Below, piece after piece: positions 57,179-64,000 of a stretch of 64,000 nt of DNA. Both the position numbers and the translations under genes were made by a program. A model generated the notes under the pieces. The model saw nothing but the letters and a program-made list of their open reading frames with translations, did no database searches and was not told where the DNA came from. Position 1 is the first letter of the stretch; every line of letters starts with the position of its first letter. Origin of the DNA: Xanthomonas hortorum (GTDB taxonomy: Bacteria; Pseudomonadota; Gammaproteobacteria; Xanthomonadales; Xanthomonadaceae); assembly GCF_024339125.1 (NCBI RefSeq), contig NZ_CP101417.1:806001-870000 (forward strand), in the 5' to 3' direction.

Positions 57179-58213
57179 ATGTCTGTTGTCGTACGCCATG
57201 ACTGGGATCGCAAAGAGCTGCAGGCGCTGTTCGATCTGCCGTTTCCGGAGCTGCTGCACCGCGCCGCCAGCGTGCACCGCGCCCATTTCGATCCGGCCGA
57301 AGTGCAGGTCTCCACGCTGTTGTCGGTCAAGACCGGCGGCTGCCCGGAAGACTGTGCGTACTGCCCGCAGGCACAGCGCTACGACACCGGCGTGACCGCG
57401 CAGAAGCTGATGGAGACCGAAGAAGTCGTCGCCAAGGCGCGGCAGGCCAAGGCCGCCGGCGCCTCGCGCTTCTGCATGGGCGCGGCCTGGCGCTCGCCCA
57501 AGGAGCGCGATATCCCCAAGGTTGCCGCGATGATCCGCGAGGTCAAGGCGATGGGCCTGGAGACCTGCGCCACCCTCGGCATGCTCGACGCCGGCCAGGC
57601 GCGCGCGCTCAAGGACGCCGGGCTGGACTACTACAACCACAATCTGGACACCGCGCCGGATTACTACGACTCGATCATCCACACCCGCCAGTACCAGGAC
57701 CGCCTCAACACCCTGGAGCACGTGCGCGATGTGGGCCTGAAGACCTGCTGCGGCGGCATCGTCGGCATGGGCGAAACCCGCGAGCACCGTGTCGGCCTGC
57801 TGTTGGCGCTGGCCACGCTGCCGTCGCATCCGGATTCGGTGCCGATCAATCAATTGGTGCAGGTCGCCGGCACGCCGTTGCATGGCACCCAGCAGCTGGA
57901 CCCGTTCGAGTTCGTGCGCATGATTGCCGTTGCCCGCATCGCCATGCCCAAGTCGATGGTGCGCCTGTCTGCAGGCCGCGAAGCGATGAGCGACGAACTG
58001 CAGGCGCTGTGTTTCCTGGCCGGTGCCAATTCGATCTTCTACGGCGAAAAACTGCTGACCACCGGCAACCCGGACACCGAACGCGACCAGGCCCTGTTCC
58101 AGCGTCTGGGCCTGCGCCCTATGCAGATCACCGTGGACGCCGCCGACCACGACCACCCTGGCACCGTGCATGCCGACATCACCCGCGACGCGGCCTGCGA
58201 ACACGCCGCGTAA
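57179..58213 (+). CDS. bioB: Biotin synthase BioB
   Basis: A 344-residue radical-SAM enzyme that inserts sulfur into dethiobiotin. The [4Fe-4S] motif is [12 protein letters not shown] (CxxxCxxC); the [2Fe-2S] ligands appear in [17 protein letters not shown] and [14 protein letters not shown], and the substrate-loop [13 protein letters not shown] is typical. Near the C-terminus, [14 protein letters not shown] is the family ending. ATG 57179 is used because [18 protein letters not shown] is the family start. It is the first gene of the biotin run; the gap to bioF is 98 bases. Confidence 0.97.
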   Translation: MSVVVRHDWDRKELQALFDLPFPELLHRAASVHRAHFDPAEVQVSTLLSVKTGGCPEDCAYCPQAQRYDTGVTAQKLMETEEVVAKARQAKAAGASRFCMGAAWRSPKERDIPKVAAMIREVKAMGLETCATLGMLDAGQARALKDAGLDYYNHNLDTAPDYYDSIIHTRQYQDRLNTLEHVRDVGLKTCCGGIVGMGETREHRVGLLLALATLPSHPDSVPINQLVQVAGTPLHGTQQLDPFEFVRMIAVARIAMPKSMVRLSAGREAMSDELQALCFLAGANSIFYGEKLLTTGNPDTERDQALFQRLGLRPMQITVDAADHDHPGTVHADITRDAACEHAA

Positions 58214-58311
58214 CCGCAGCTCCACCCAGCCGGCACCGGTCGTCGGTGCCGGCTGGGCGCGTTGAGCCGGGCACGCTACGCTAGCGGCCCTTCCCGCCGT
58301 TGAACGACTCC

Positions 58312-59517
58312 ATGGCTCGCCCCGATCTGCACGAACGGATTTCGTCGCTGCGCAAGTTGCGTGTGGCCCAGGAACGGGTCCGGGTGCGGCGCCAGGTGGG
58401 CCGCCGCGATGGCGTGCGGCTGGAAATCGATGGCCGCTGGCTGACCGGTTTTTGCTCCAACGACTATCTGGGCCTGTCGCAGCAGTTCGAAGTGGTCGCC
58501 GCGTTGCAGGACGCCGCCGCGCGCGATGGTGCCGGCGCCACCGCCTCGCATCTGATCTGCGGCCACCACACCGCGCATGAAACGCTCGAACGCGAGATCG
58601 CCGACTGGCTCGGCTATCCCTCGGCGCTGTTGTTCGGCAGCGGCTTCATCGCCAATCTGGCCGTGCAGCAGGCCTTGCTCAGCGAAGAAGACGATGTCTG
58701 CGTGCAGGACCGGCTCAATCACGCCAGCCTGCTCGATGCCACACGGCTGGCCGGCTGCCGGCTGCGGCGGTATCCGCATCTGGATGTGGAAGGTGCGATG
58801 CGTCAGCTCAAGGGTGCGCCCGAGGGCGCGGCGATGCTGGCCAGCGATGGCGTCTTCAGCATGGATGGCGATGTTGCGCCGCTGCGTGCATTGAGTCTGG
58901 TCGCGCGCATGCAGGAAGCGCTGTTCTACGTCGACGATGCGCATGGCGTGGGCGTGCTCGGCCCGCAAGGGCGCGGTTGCGTTGCCGATGCGGTGCTCGG
59001 CGTGGCCGAAGTGCCGCTGCAATTGGTGACCCTGGGCAAGGCGCTCGGTGGCTATGGCGCGGTCGTCGTTGGCGACGAAGCGCTGGTGCGCCATCTGGCC
59101 GAAACCGCGCGCCCGTACATCTACACCACCGCGCTGCCGCCGGCACAGGTCGCCGCGACCCTGGCGGCCGTGCGCCTGGCGCGGCGCGACGACTGGCGGC
59201 GTGCGCGGCTGACCGAATTGATCGGCAGTTTTCGCGATGGCGCGCGCCGGTATGGGTTCGAACTGATGGCCTCCGATACACCGATCCAGCCCTTGCTGTG
59301 CGGCGAAGAATCCACGGTGATGGCGATGTCCGCTGCGCTGGAACAGGCCGGCTTTCTGATCGGTGCGATCCGCCCGCCCACCGTGCCCGAAGGCAAGGCG
59401 CGTCTGCGCATCACCCTGTCTGCGTTGCACACGCCGCAACAGGTGCAGGCGTTGATCGAAGCCCTGGTGCAGGCCCGCGATGTGGTGAGCCGGCAACCGC
59501 TGCGCGCCTCCGCCTGA
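58312..59517 (+). CDS. bioF: 8-amino-7-oxononanoate synthase BioF
   Basis: A 401-residue PLP-dependent alpha-oxoamine synthase that joins pimeloyl-ACP and alanine. Landmarks: [63 protein letters not shown] and the PLP lysine in [15 protein letters not shown]. The C-terminus has [23 protein letters not shown] 58312 is preferred to an upstream TTG. BioA and BioD are not in this window, so the pathway is split across loci. Confidence 0.96.
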   Translation: MARPDLHERISSLRKLRVAQERVRVRRQVGRRDGVRLEIDGRWLTGFCSNDYLGLSQQFEVVAALQDAAARDGAGATASHLICGHHTAHETLEREIADWLGYPSALLFGSGFIANLAVQQALLSEEDDVCVQDRLNHASLLDATRLAGCRLRRYPHLDVEGAMRQLKGAPEGAAMLASDGVFSMDGDVAPLRALSLVARMQEALFYVDDAHGVGVLGPQGRGCVADAVLGVAEVPLQLVTLGKALGGYGAVVVGDEALVRHLAETARPYIYTTALPPAQVAATLAAVRLARRDDWRRARLTELIGSFRDGARRYGFELMASDTPIQPLLCGEESTVMAMSAALEQAGFLIGAIRPPTVPEGKARLRITLSALHTPQQVQALIEALVQARDVVSRQPLRASA

Positions 59518-59809
59518 GGGCGGCGATCCAAACGACTGCGCAACCGCCGGGCAGCGCAGCCGGTGCACGGGGTGGCATGGACCACCCGGCCACTGCAGTG
59601 CCGAGCGCGCAGTCCACGCCCAGCTGACACTTGCTGGATCAGTGGTGCTGGCGCGGTCATGGTCATGGTCATGCGAGCACGCAACGGAACTGGCTCGAAT
59701 CCCAGGGTCAACGCGCCACGCGCAAGCGCCATGCACTGACTCAAGACTCACCGCCCCTCCTGCGCGGATCTGTGCACGCCGATCCGTGCCGATCGGCGAC
59801 AATGCGCGC

Positions 59810-60571
59810 ATGCATATCGACGTCATTGGCCACGGGCCTGCGCTGGTTCTTCTGCACGGTTGGGCGCTGCACGGCGGCGTGTTTGCGCCACTGGTGGAGC
59901 GACTGGCGCCGCACTATCAACTGCATCTGGTGGACCTGCCCGGGCACGGTTTCAGCCGCGACGACAGCACGCCATTGGCGCTGCCGTACGTGGTCGCCGC
60001 AATCGCTGCGGCCACACCGCCGGCAGTGTGGATCGGCTGGTCGTTGGGCGGCTTGTTCGCGCTGCATGCCGCGGCCACCCAACCGCAGGTACGCGGGCTG
60101 GCGATGATCGCGGCCACGCCGCGGTTCGTGCGTGGCAACGATTGGCCGGAGGCGGTTGAACGCGAGGTCTTCGTGCAATTCGGCCAGGACTTGTCGCGCG
60201 ATTATCGCGGCACCCTCGAGCGCTTTCTGGCGCTGGACACGCTGGGCTCGGCGCATGCCCGCGCCGAGCTGCGCAGCCTGCGCGAGACGCTGGTTGCGCG
60301 CGGCGAGCCAGCCGCCGACGCCTTGCAACAAGGCCTGAGCCTGCTGGAACGCACCGACCTGCGCCGCGCGCTGCCACAGTTGAGCAAACCCAGCCTGTGG
60401 ATTGCTGGCCAACGCGATCGCCTGGTCCCTGCAGCCGGCATGCACGCCGCCGCGGCGTTGGCCCCGCACGCGCAAGCACTCACCATCGCCGGCGGCGGTC
60501 ACGCACCGTTTCTCGGCCACGCCGATCAAGTGAGTGAGGCGCTGCAACGCTTCGTTGCGTCCGTACCGTGA
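59810..60571 (+). CDS. bioH: Pimeloyl-ACP methyl ester esterase BioH
   Basis: A 253-residue alpha/beta-hydrolase that removes the methyl group from pimeloyl-ACP methyl ester, ending the disguise begun by BioC. Motifs: GPALVLLHGWALHGGVFAPL (oxyanion loop), IGWSLGGLFAL with the Ser nucleophile, WIAGQRDRLVP with the Asp, and GGGHAPFLGHAD with the His. ATG 59810 is chosen because MHIDVIGHGPALV is the normal BioH start; the upstream open frame is not conserved-looking. The SDR gene starts 44 bases after it. Confidence 0.94.
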   Translation: MHIDVIGHGPALVLLHGWALHGGVFAPLVERLAPHYQLHLVDLPGHGFSRDDSTPLALPYVVAAIAAATPPAVWIGWSLGGLFALHAAATQPQVRGLAMIAATPRFVRGNDWPEAVEREVFVQFGQDLSRDYRGTLERFLALDTLGSAHARAELRSLRETLVARGEPAADALQQGLSLLERTDLRRALPQLSKPSLWIAGQRDRLVPAAGMHAAAALAPHAQALTIAGGGHAPFLGHADQVSEALQRFVASVP

Positions 60572-60615
60572 GCGGATCGCCGATCATGCCAACTCACTGA
60601 TCGAGGGAGCAGCGC

Positions 60616-61398
60616 ATGGACTTGGGCATCGCCGGACGTTGGGCATTGGTATGCGCCGCCAGCAAAGGTCTCGGACTGGGCTGCGCACGCGCACTGGCCA
60701 GCGAAGGCGTCAACGTGGTGATCGTCGCGCGCGGGCGCGATGCCTTGGAGCAGTCCGCCGATGCGCTGCGCGCGCTGCCAGGTGCCGGCGAGGTGCGCAG
60801 CGTGGTGGCCGATATCGCCACCCCGCAGGGACGCACCGATGCACTTGCCGCCTGCCCGCAGGTCGACATCCTGATCAACAACGCCGGCGGCCCGCCGCCC
60901 GGCGATTTTCGGCAGTGGGAACGCGACGACTGGCTGCGCGCACTGGACGCCAACATGCTGGCGCCGATCGAACTGATCCGCGCCAGCGTCGATGCGATGC
61001 GCGCGCGTCGCTTCGGCCGCATCATCAACATCACCTCCAGCGCAGTGAAGGCGCCGATCGACATCCTGGGCCTGTCCAACGGCGCGCGTGCCGGCCTCAC
61101 CGGCTTCGTCGCCGGGCTGGCGCGCAGCACGGTCGCCGATAACGTCACCATCAACAATCTGCTGCCCGGCCAGTTCGCCACCGACCGGCTGCGCGGCAAC
61201 TTCGCCGCGATCGCGCAACAGCAAGGCGGCACCGCCGAGGACGTCGCCGAGCGCAAGCGCGCGGGCATTCCGGCCGGGCGCTTCGGCGAGCCGGACGAAT
61301 TCGGCGCTGCCTGCGCATTCCTGTGCAGCGCGCAGGCCGGCTACATCACCGGGCAGAACCTGCTGATCGACGGCGGCAGCTATCCCGGCACGTTCTAG
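60616..61398 (+). CDS. SDR-family oxidoreductase lacking the YxxxK motif
   Basis: A 260-residue SDR fold protein. The cofactor loop reads CAASKGLGLGCARAL, the NNAGG strand is present and the active-site Ser is in NITSSAV. Where classical SDRs carry YxxxK, this one has LGLSNGARAGL, so Tyr is replaced (Ser154) and Lys by Arg158. The C-terminus ITGQNLLIDGGSYPGTF is otherwise standard. GGGAG lies about 6 bases before the ATG. It is encoded between bioH and bioC, which suggests a link to pimelate or fatty acyl metabolism, but catalysis may be altered. Confidence 0.88.
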   Translation: MDLGIAGRWALVCAASKGLGLGCARALASEGVNVVIVARGRDALEQSADALRALPGAGEVRSVVADIATPQGRTDALAACPQVDILINNAGGPPPGDFRQWERDDWLRALDANMLAPIELIRASVDAMRARRFGRIINITSSAVKAPIDILGLSNGARAGLTGFVAGLARSTVADNVTINNLLPGQFATDRLRGNFAAIAQQQGGTAEDVAERKRAGIPAGRFGEPDEFGAACAFLCSAQAGYITGQNLLIDGGSYPGTF

Positions 61399-61616
61399 AG
61401 CGCGTCGGCCACGCGGAGGTTGTGGCGACCGCAGCGGAGGTCGCGGTTGTTTTCGGCCACGACTCGGCTTGTCGAAACGCAGTGCCGGTCCATCGCGGTC
61501 GCCACGCAGTCGCTGGCAGAGCGACCGCTTGCAGAGCTCTCCAGGCCGATTGCCACGCCACACCACACCACACATCGATTCCCTCCGCCGCGCGCAGCGG
61601 CGACAATAGCGCCGCA

Positions 61617-62501
61617 ATGAACAGCACTTTCGACCCCCGCCACGTCCGGCGCGCCTTTGCGCGTGCCGCCAGCAGCTATGCCGCCGCCGCCGCACTGCAG
61701 CGCGAAGCGGAAACGCGCCTGCTCGAATCGCTCGACTACTTTGACGACCAGCTGCCCAAGGTGGTGCTGGATGTCGGCGCCGGCCCCGGCCATGCCAGCG
61801 GCGCGATCAAGAAACGCTGGCCCAAGGCGCAGGTGATCGCCCTCGATCAGGCCATGCCGATGCTGCGCCAGGCGCGCAAGGCCGCGGGCTGGTGGAAACC
61901 GTTCGCACAGGTCTGCGCCGATGCGCGCGCCTTGCCTGTGGCCGATGGCAGCGTGGATGTGATCTTCAGCAATCTGTGCCTGCAGTGGGTGGAAGACCTG
62001 CCGGCGGTGTTCGCCGGCTTCCGCCGCGCGCTGCGCCCGGGCGGGCTGTTGCTGTGCTCCACCTTCGGCCCGGAAACACTGATCGAACTGCGCGAAGCCT
62101 TCGCCCAGGCCGACCCGGCCCCGCACGTGAGCAGGTTTCCGCCGATCGCGCAGTTCGGCGATGCCTTGCTGATGTCCGGCTTCCGCGACCCGGTGCTGGA
62201 CCGCGACCTGTTCACGCTGACCTACAGCGACCTGCCCGCCTTGATGCGCGAACTGCGGGCGATGGGCGCCACCAACGCGCTCAGCGATCGCCGCGCCACC
62301 CTGACCGGACGCGGTCGCTTCGCCGCCGCCAGCGCCGCGTACGAGCCGTTACGGCGGCCCGACGGCACCTTGCCCAGCTCCTGGGAAGTGATCTACGCGC
62401 ACGCCTGGGCACCGGCACCGGGCGCGCCCATCCGCGAACAAGGGCACGACATCGCCAGCGTACCGTTGGCCTCGATCCCGATCCGCCGCCGCATCGACTG
62501 A
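61617..62501 (+). CDS. bioC: Malonyl-ACP O-methyltransferase BioC
   Basis: A 294-residue SAM-dependent methyltransferase that methylates malonyl-ACP to start pimelate synthesis. It begins FDPRHVRRAFARAASSYAAA, with the SAM motif VVLDVGAGPGHASG, then VIALDQAMPMLRQAR, VIFSNLCLQWVEDLP and the family-specific FSTFGP-like LLCSTFGPETLIELREAF. ATG 61617 is the conserved start; the open frame upstream is not supported. It ends the biotin run; the 218-base gap after the SDR may contain its own promoter. Confidence 0.95.
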   Translation: MNSTFDPRHVRRAFARAASSYAAAAALQREAETRLLESLDYFDDQLPKVVLDVGAGPGHASGAIKKRWPKAQVIALDQAMPMLRQARKAAGWWKPFAQVCADARALPVADGSVDVIFSNLCLQWVEDLPAVFAGFRRALRPGGLLLCSTFGPETLIELREAFAQADPAPHVSRFPPIAQFGDALLMSGFRDPVLDRDLFTLTYSDLPALMRELRAMGATNALSDRRATLTGRGRFAAASAAYEPLRRPDGTLPSSWEVIYAHAWAPAPGAPIREQGHDIASVPLASIPIRRRID

Positions 62502-62844
62502 GCGGCGGTACAGATCGCTGGCCGCAATGCACCTGCTGCCGGTGAGACACACAATCTTGGGCCGATGCCAATGCCGACCTGTCAGGCTCGGCGGCGACAC
62601 CCGGTAGAATTCAGTCGTTAACGGCCGCATGTTCCTGTGACGGCTCACCTTGTTCAACGCCTCAACCAGAGTGGCTGGCAAAACGTGGCAAGCAGTCGTC
62701 GGGTGCGTGCAGACGGCGCGGAGGAACCGGTGTGTACGTGTGCAGTACATGCAGGTTCCGAGCACCGGCAGCGCCCGGCTGCTGCATCGTCGTTTTGATC
62801 CCGCTCTTGCGTTTGCGGCCCCCGCTCCCTAATTGGCCTTCTCC
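62502..62844. other. Intergenic region; no gene recognised
   Basis: These 343 bases lie between bioC and the LpxO-like gene, both on the plus strand. I see no repeat copy, RNA gene or clear terminator. It should contain the promoter of the hydroxylase gene. Confidence 0.45.
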
Positions 62845-63750
62845 ATGTTGAAGTGGCTCATCATCGCGCTGTTCATCGCATCGGCGCTGTACATCCATTA
62901 CCGCGGTCGCGTGCGGCACCGGCTCAGCCGGCAGCTGCTGGACCATTCCACCTTCATGGCACCGATCAACACGCTGATGTATCTGTGTTCGCGGGTGCCG
63001 ACCACGCCCTTCATCGATCCCGGCAAGGAATTCCCGGAGCTGGCACCGTTGCGCGCCAACTGGTCGCTGATCCGCGACGAAGCGGTGGCCCTGCAGCAGA
63101 TGCAGAAGATCCGCGCGGCCGACGGCTACACCGACATCGGCTTCAACTCGTTTTTTCGCCGTGGCTGGAAGCGCTTCTATCTGAAGTGGTACGGCACCGC
63201 GCACCCGTCGGCGTCCGAACTGTGCCCGCAGACCACCGCCTTGCTGAAGTCCATCCCCACGGTGAAAGCGGCGATGTTCGCCGAGTTGCCGCCGGGCAGC
63301 GAACTGCGCCCGCACCGCGACCCGTTCGCCGGGTCCATGCGCCTGCATCTGGGCCTGGCCACGCCCAACGACGATCGCTGCTTCATCGACGTCGACGGCC
63401 AGCGTCACAGCTGGCGCGATGGCGAGTGGACCATGTTCGACGAAACCTACATCCACTACGCGCGCAACGACACCGACCAGGACCGCATCATCCTGTTCTG
63501 CGATATCGAGCGGCCGATGCGCTGGCGCTGGGCGGCGGCGGTGAACCGCTTCGTCGGCCGCAGCCTGCTCTCTGCCGGCGCCTCGCCCAATCAGGAAGGC
63601 GACAAGACCGGCGGCATCAACCGCGTGTTCCGCTATTTCTACGCTGGCCGCCTGAAGGCCAAGGCGCTGAAGGAACGCAATAACCCGCTGTACCAGATCC
63701 TCAAGTGGGGCATCTTCGTGGTGGTAGTGGTCGGCATCGTGTTGCTGTAA
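62845..63750 (+). CDS. LpxO-like aspartyl/asparaginyl beta-hydroxylase (lipid A 2-hydroxylase type)
   Basis: A 301-residue membrane-bound Fe(II)/2-oxoglutarate oxygenase. The N-terminal helix is MLKWLIIALFIASALYIHYR; a second helix closes the protein (GIFVVVVVGIVLL). The catalytic core has LRPHRDPFAGSMRLHLGLAT with the HxD iron ligands, and WTMFDETYIHYARN with the distal His. This layout matches LpxO, which hydroxylates secondary acyl chains of lipid A at the cytoplasmic face. ATG 62845 is used; a TTG four codons upstream is possible. Two REP-like palindromes follow. Confidence 0.85.
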   Translation: MLKWLIIALFIASALYIHYRGRVRHRLSRQLLDHSTFMAPINTLMYLCSRVPTTPFIDPGKEFPELAPLRANWSLIRDEAVALQQMQKIRAADGYTDIGFNSFFRRGWKRFYLKWYGTAHPSASELCPQTTALLKSIPTVKAAMFAELPPGSELRPHRDPFAGSMRLHLGLATPNDDRCFIDVDGQRHSWRDGEWTMFDETYIHYARNDTDQDRIILFCDIERPMRWRWAAAVNRFVGRSLLSAGASPNQEGDKTGGINRVFRYFYAGRLKAKALKERNNPLYQILKWGIFVVVVVGIVLL

Positions 63751-63765
63751 CCCCGGACCACCCGC

Positions 63766-63833
63766 GTAGGAGCGCGCTTGCGCGCGATGAAGCGTTACCG
63801 AGAAAGCCTCATCGCGCGCAAGCGCGCTCCTAC
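63766..63833. repeat. REP-like 68-bp palindrome
   Basis: Arms begin GTAGGAGCGCGCTTGCGCGC and are complementary except in the centre (GCGTTACCGAGAAAGCC). It is the same family as 19795-19862 and starts 15 bases after the hydroxylase stop. Confidence 0.9.
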
Positions 63834-63870
63834 ATAGGGATAGGTCCGGCCGCAATACCGCACCAACCAC

Positions 63871-63938
63871 GTAGGAGCGCACCCGGGCGCGACCAGGCAT
63901 TCCCGGTAGCGCCTCATCGCGCCCAGGTGCGCTCCTAC
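63871..63938. repeat. REP-like 68-bp palindrome, CCCGGG variant
   Basis: Arms GTAGGAGCGCACCCGGGCGC and GCGCCCAGGTGCGCTCCTAC, imperfectly complementary, with a different middle from the neighbouring copy. Same 68-bp length and outer ends as 63766-63833; its left arm is the version seen at 39942. Confidence 0.85.
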
Positions 63939-63967
63939 GCAGGTCTAGCCCGTGCCGGTCGATGCAA

Positions 63968-64000
63968 TCAGCGCGAGACCTGCGCGATCCATTCCTGCAG
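63968..64000 (-). CDS. Possible 3' end of a minus-strand gene leaving the window
   Basis: Read on the minus strand from the window edge, the frame gives LQEWIAQVSR and then a TGA stop. It follows the palindrome pair and has the codon use of real genes here, but only ten residues are visible, so no product can be named. Confidence 0.35.
   Translation of the reverse strand: MQEWIAQVSR

Overview
The window is a dense, GC-rich gammaproteobacterial chromosome segment that reads as Xanthomonas. The pointers are gene content and order (VirK family proteins, a bioB-bioF-bioH-SDR-bioC run beside comF, a fused glg/tre operon, an LpxO-like hydroxylase), the strong GC3 bias, and many structured intergenic repeats. 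No species is assigned. It is mostly core metabolism, with one decayed island at a tRNA gene.

Region by region. 1-2.1 kb: 3' part of a secreted endonuclease with DUF11-type repeats, closed by a strong terminator. 2.2-6.2 kb: a 2-oxoacid dehydrogenase operon (E1 alpha, E1 beta, a small SH3-like protein, E2). 6.2-6.8 kb: composite inverted repeats. 6.9-8.8 kb: an RhlE-type helicase and a DUF6172 protein. 9.1-15.6 kb: a tripartite RND efflux pump split into two divergent units around a TetR repressor gene, with two matching 24-bp operator-like palindromes. 15.6-20.5 kb: tandem VirK paralogs, tandem 137-bp repeats, an FAD/NAD(P) oxidoreductase, an SDR and a TIP30-like NAD(P)-binding protein. 20.5-33.1 kb: a minus-strand glycogen/trehalose operon glgA-glgB-treZ-malQ-treY-DUF2934-glgX, which covers glucan synthesis, branching, debranching, remodelling and conversion to trehalose. 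A diguanylate cyclase is divergent to it. 35.4-49.3 kb: a DigH-like glycosidase, DUF808, a UbiB/ABC1 kinase-like protein, an OpgB-like phosphoglycerol transferase, a second composite-repeat locus, a DUF3772-MscS channel, an HPF-like protein, a thermonuclease and a thioredoxin-fold lipoprotein.

49.5-54.8 kb looks like the remnant of an integrative element at the 3' end of tRNA-Arg(CCG). Imperfect direct repeats of about 85 bp flank an M13 metallopeptidase gene and a P4-type integrase pseudogene. The pseudogene carries frameshifts and a stop, and is split by an IS5-family insertion with a CTAG target duplication. 55.1-63.8 kb returns to core genes: ubiA, comF, the biotin operon, and an LpxO-like lipid A hydroxylase followed by REP-like palindromes.

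The most notable signals are the paired H-B-A composite hairpin repeats found at two loci, the twin TetR operators, an SH3-like gene translationally coupled inside a dehydrogenase operon, an SDR lacking the usual YxxxK in the biotin operon, and the layered decay of the tRNA-Arg island. I see no CRISPR array, rRNA operon, prophage or clear riboswitch.
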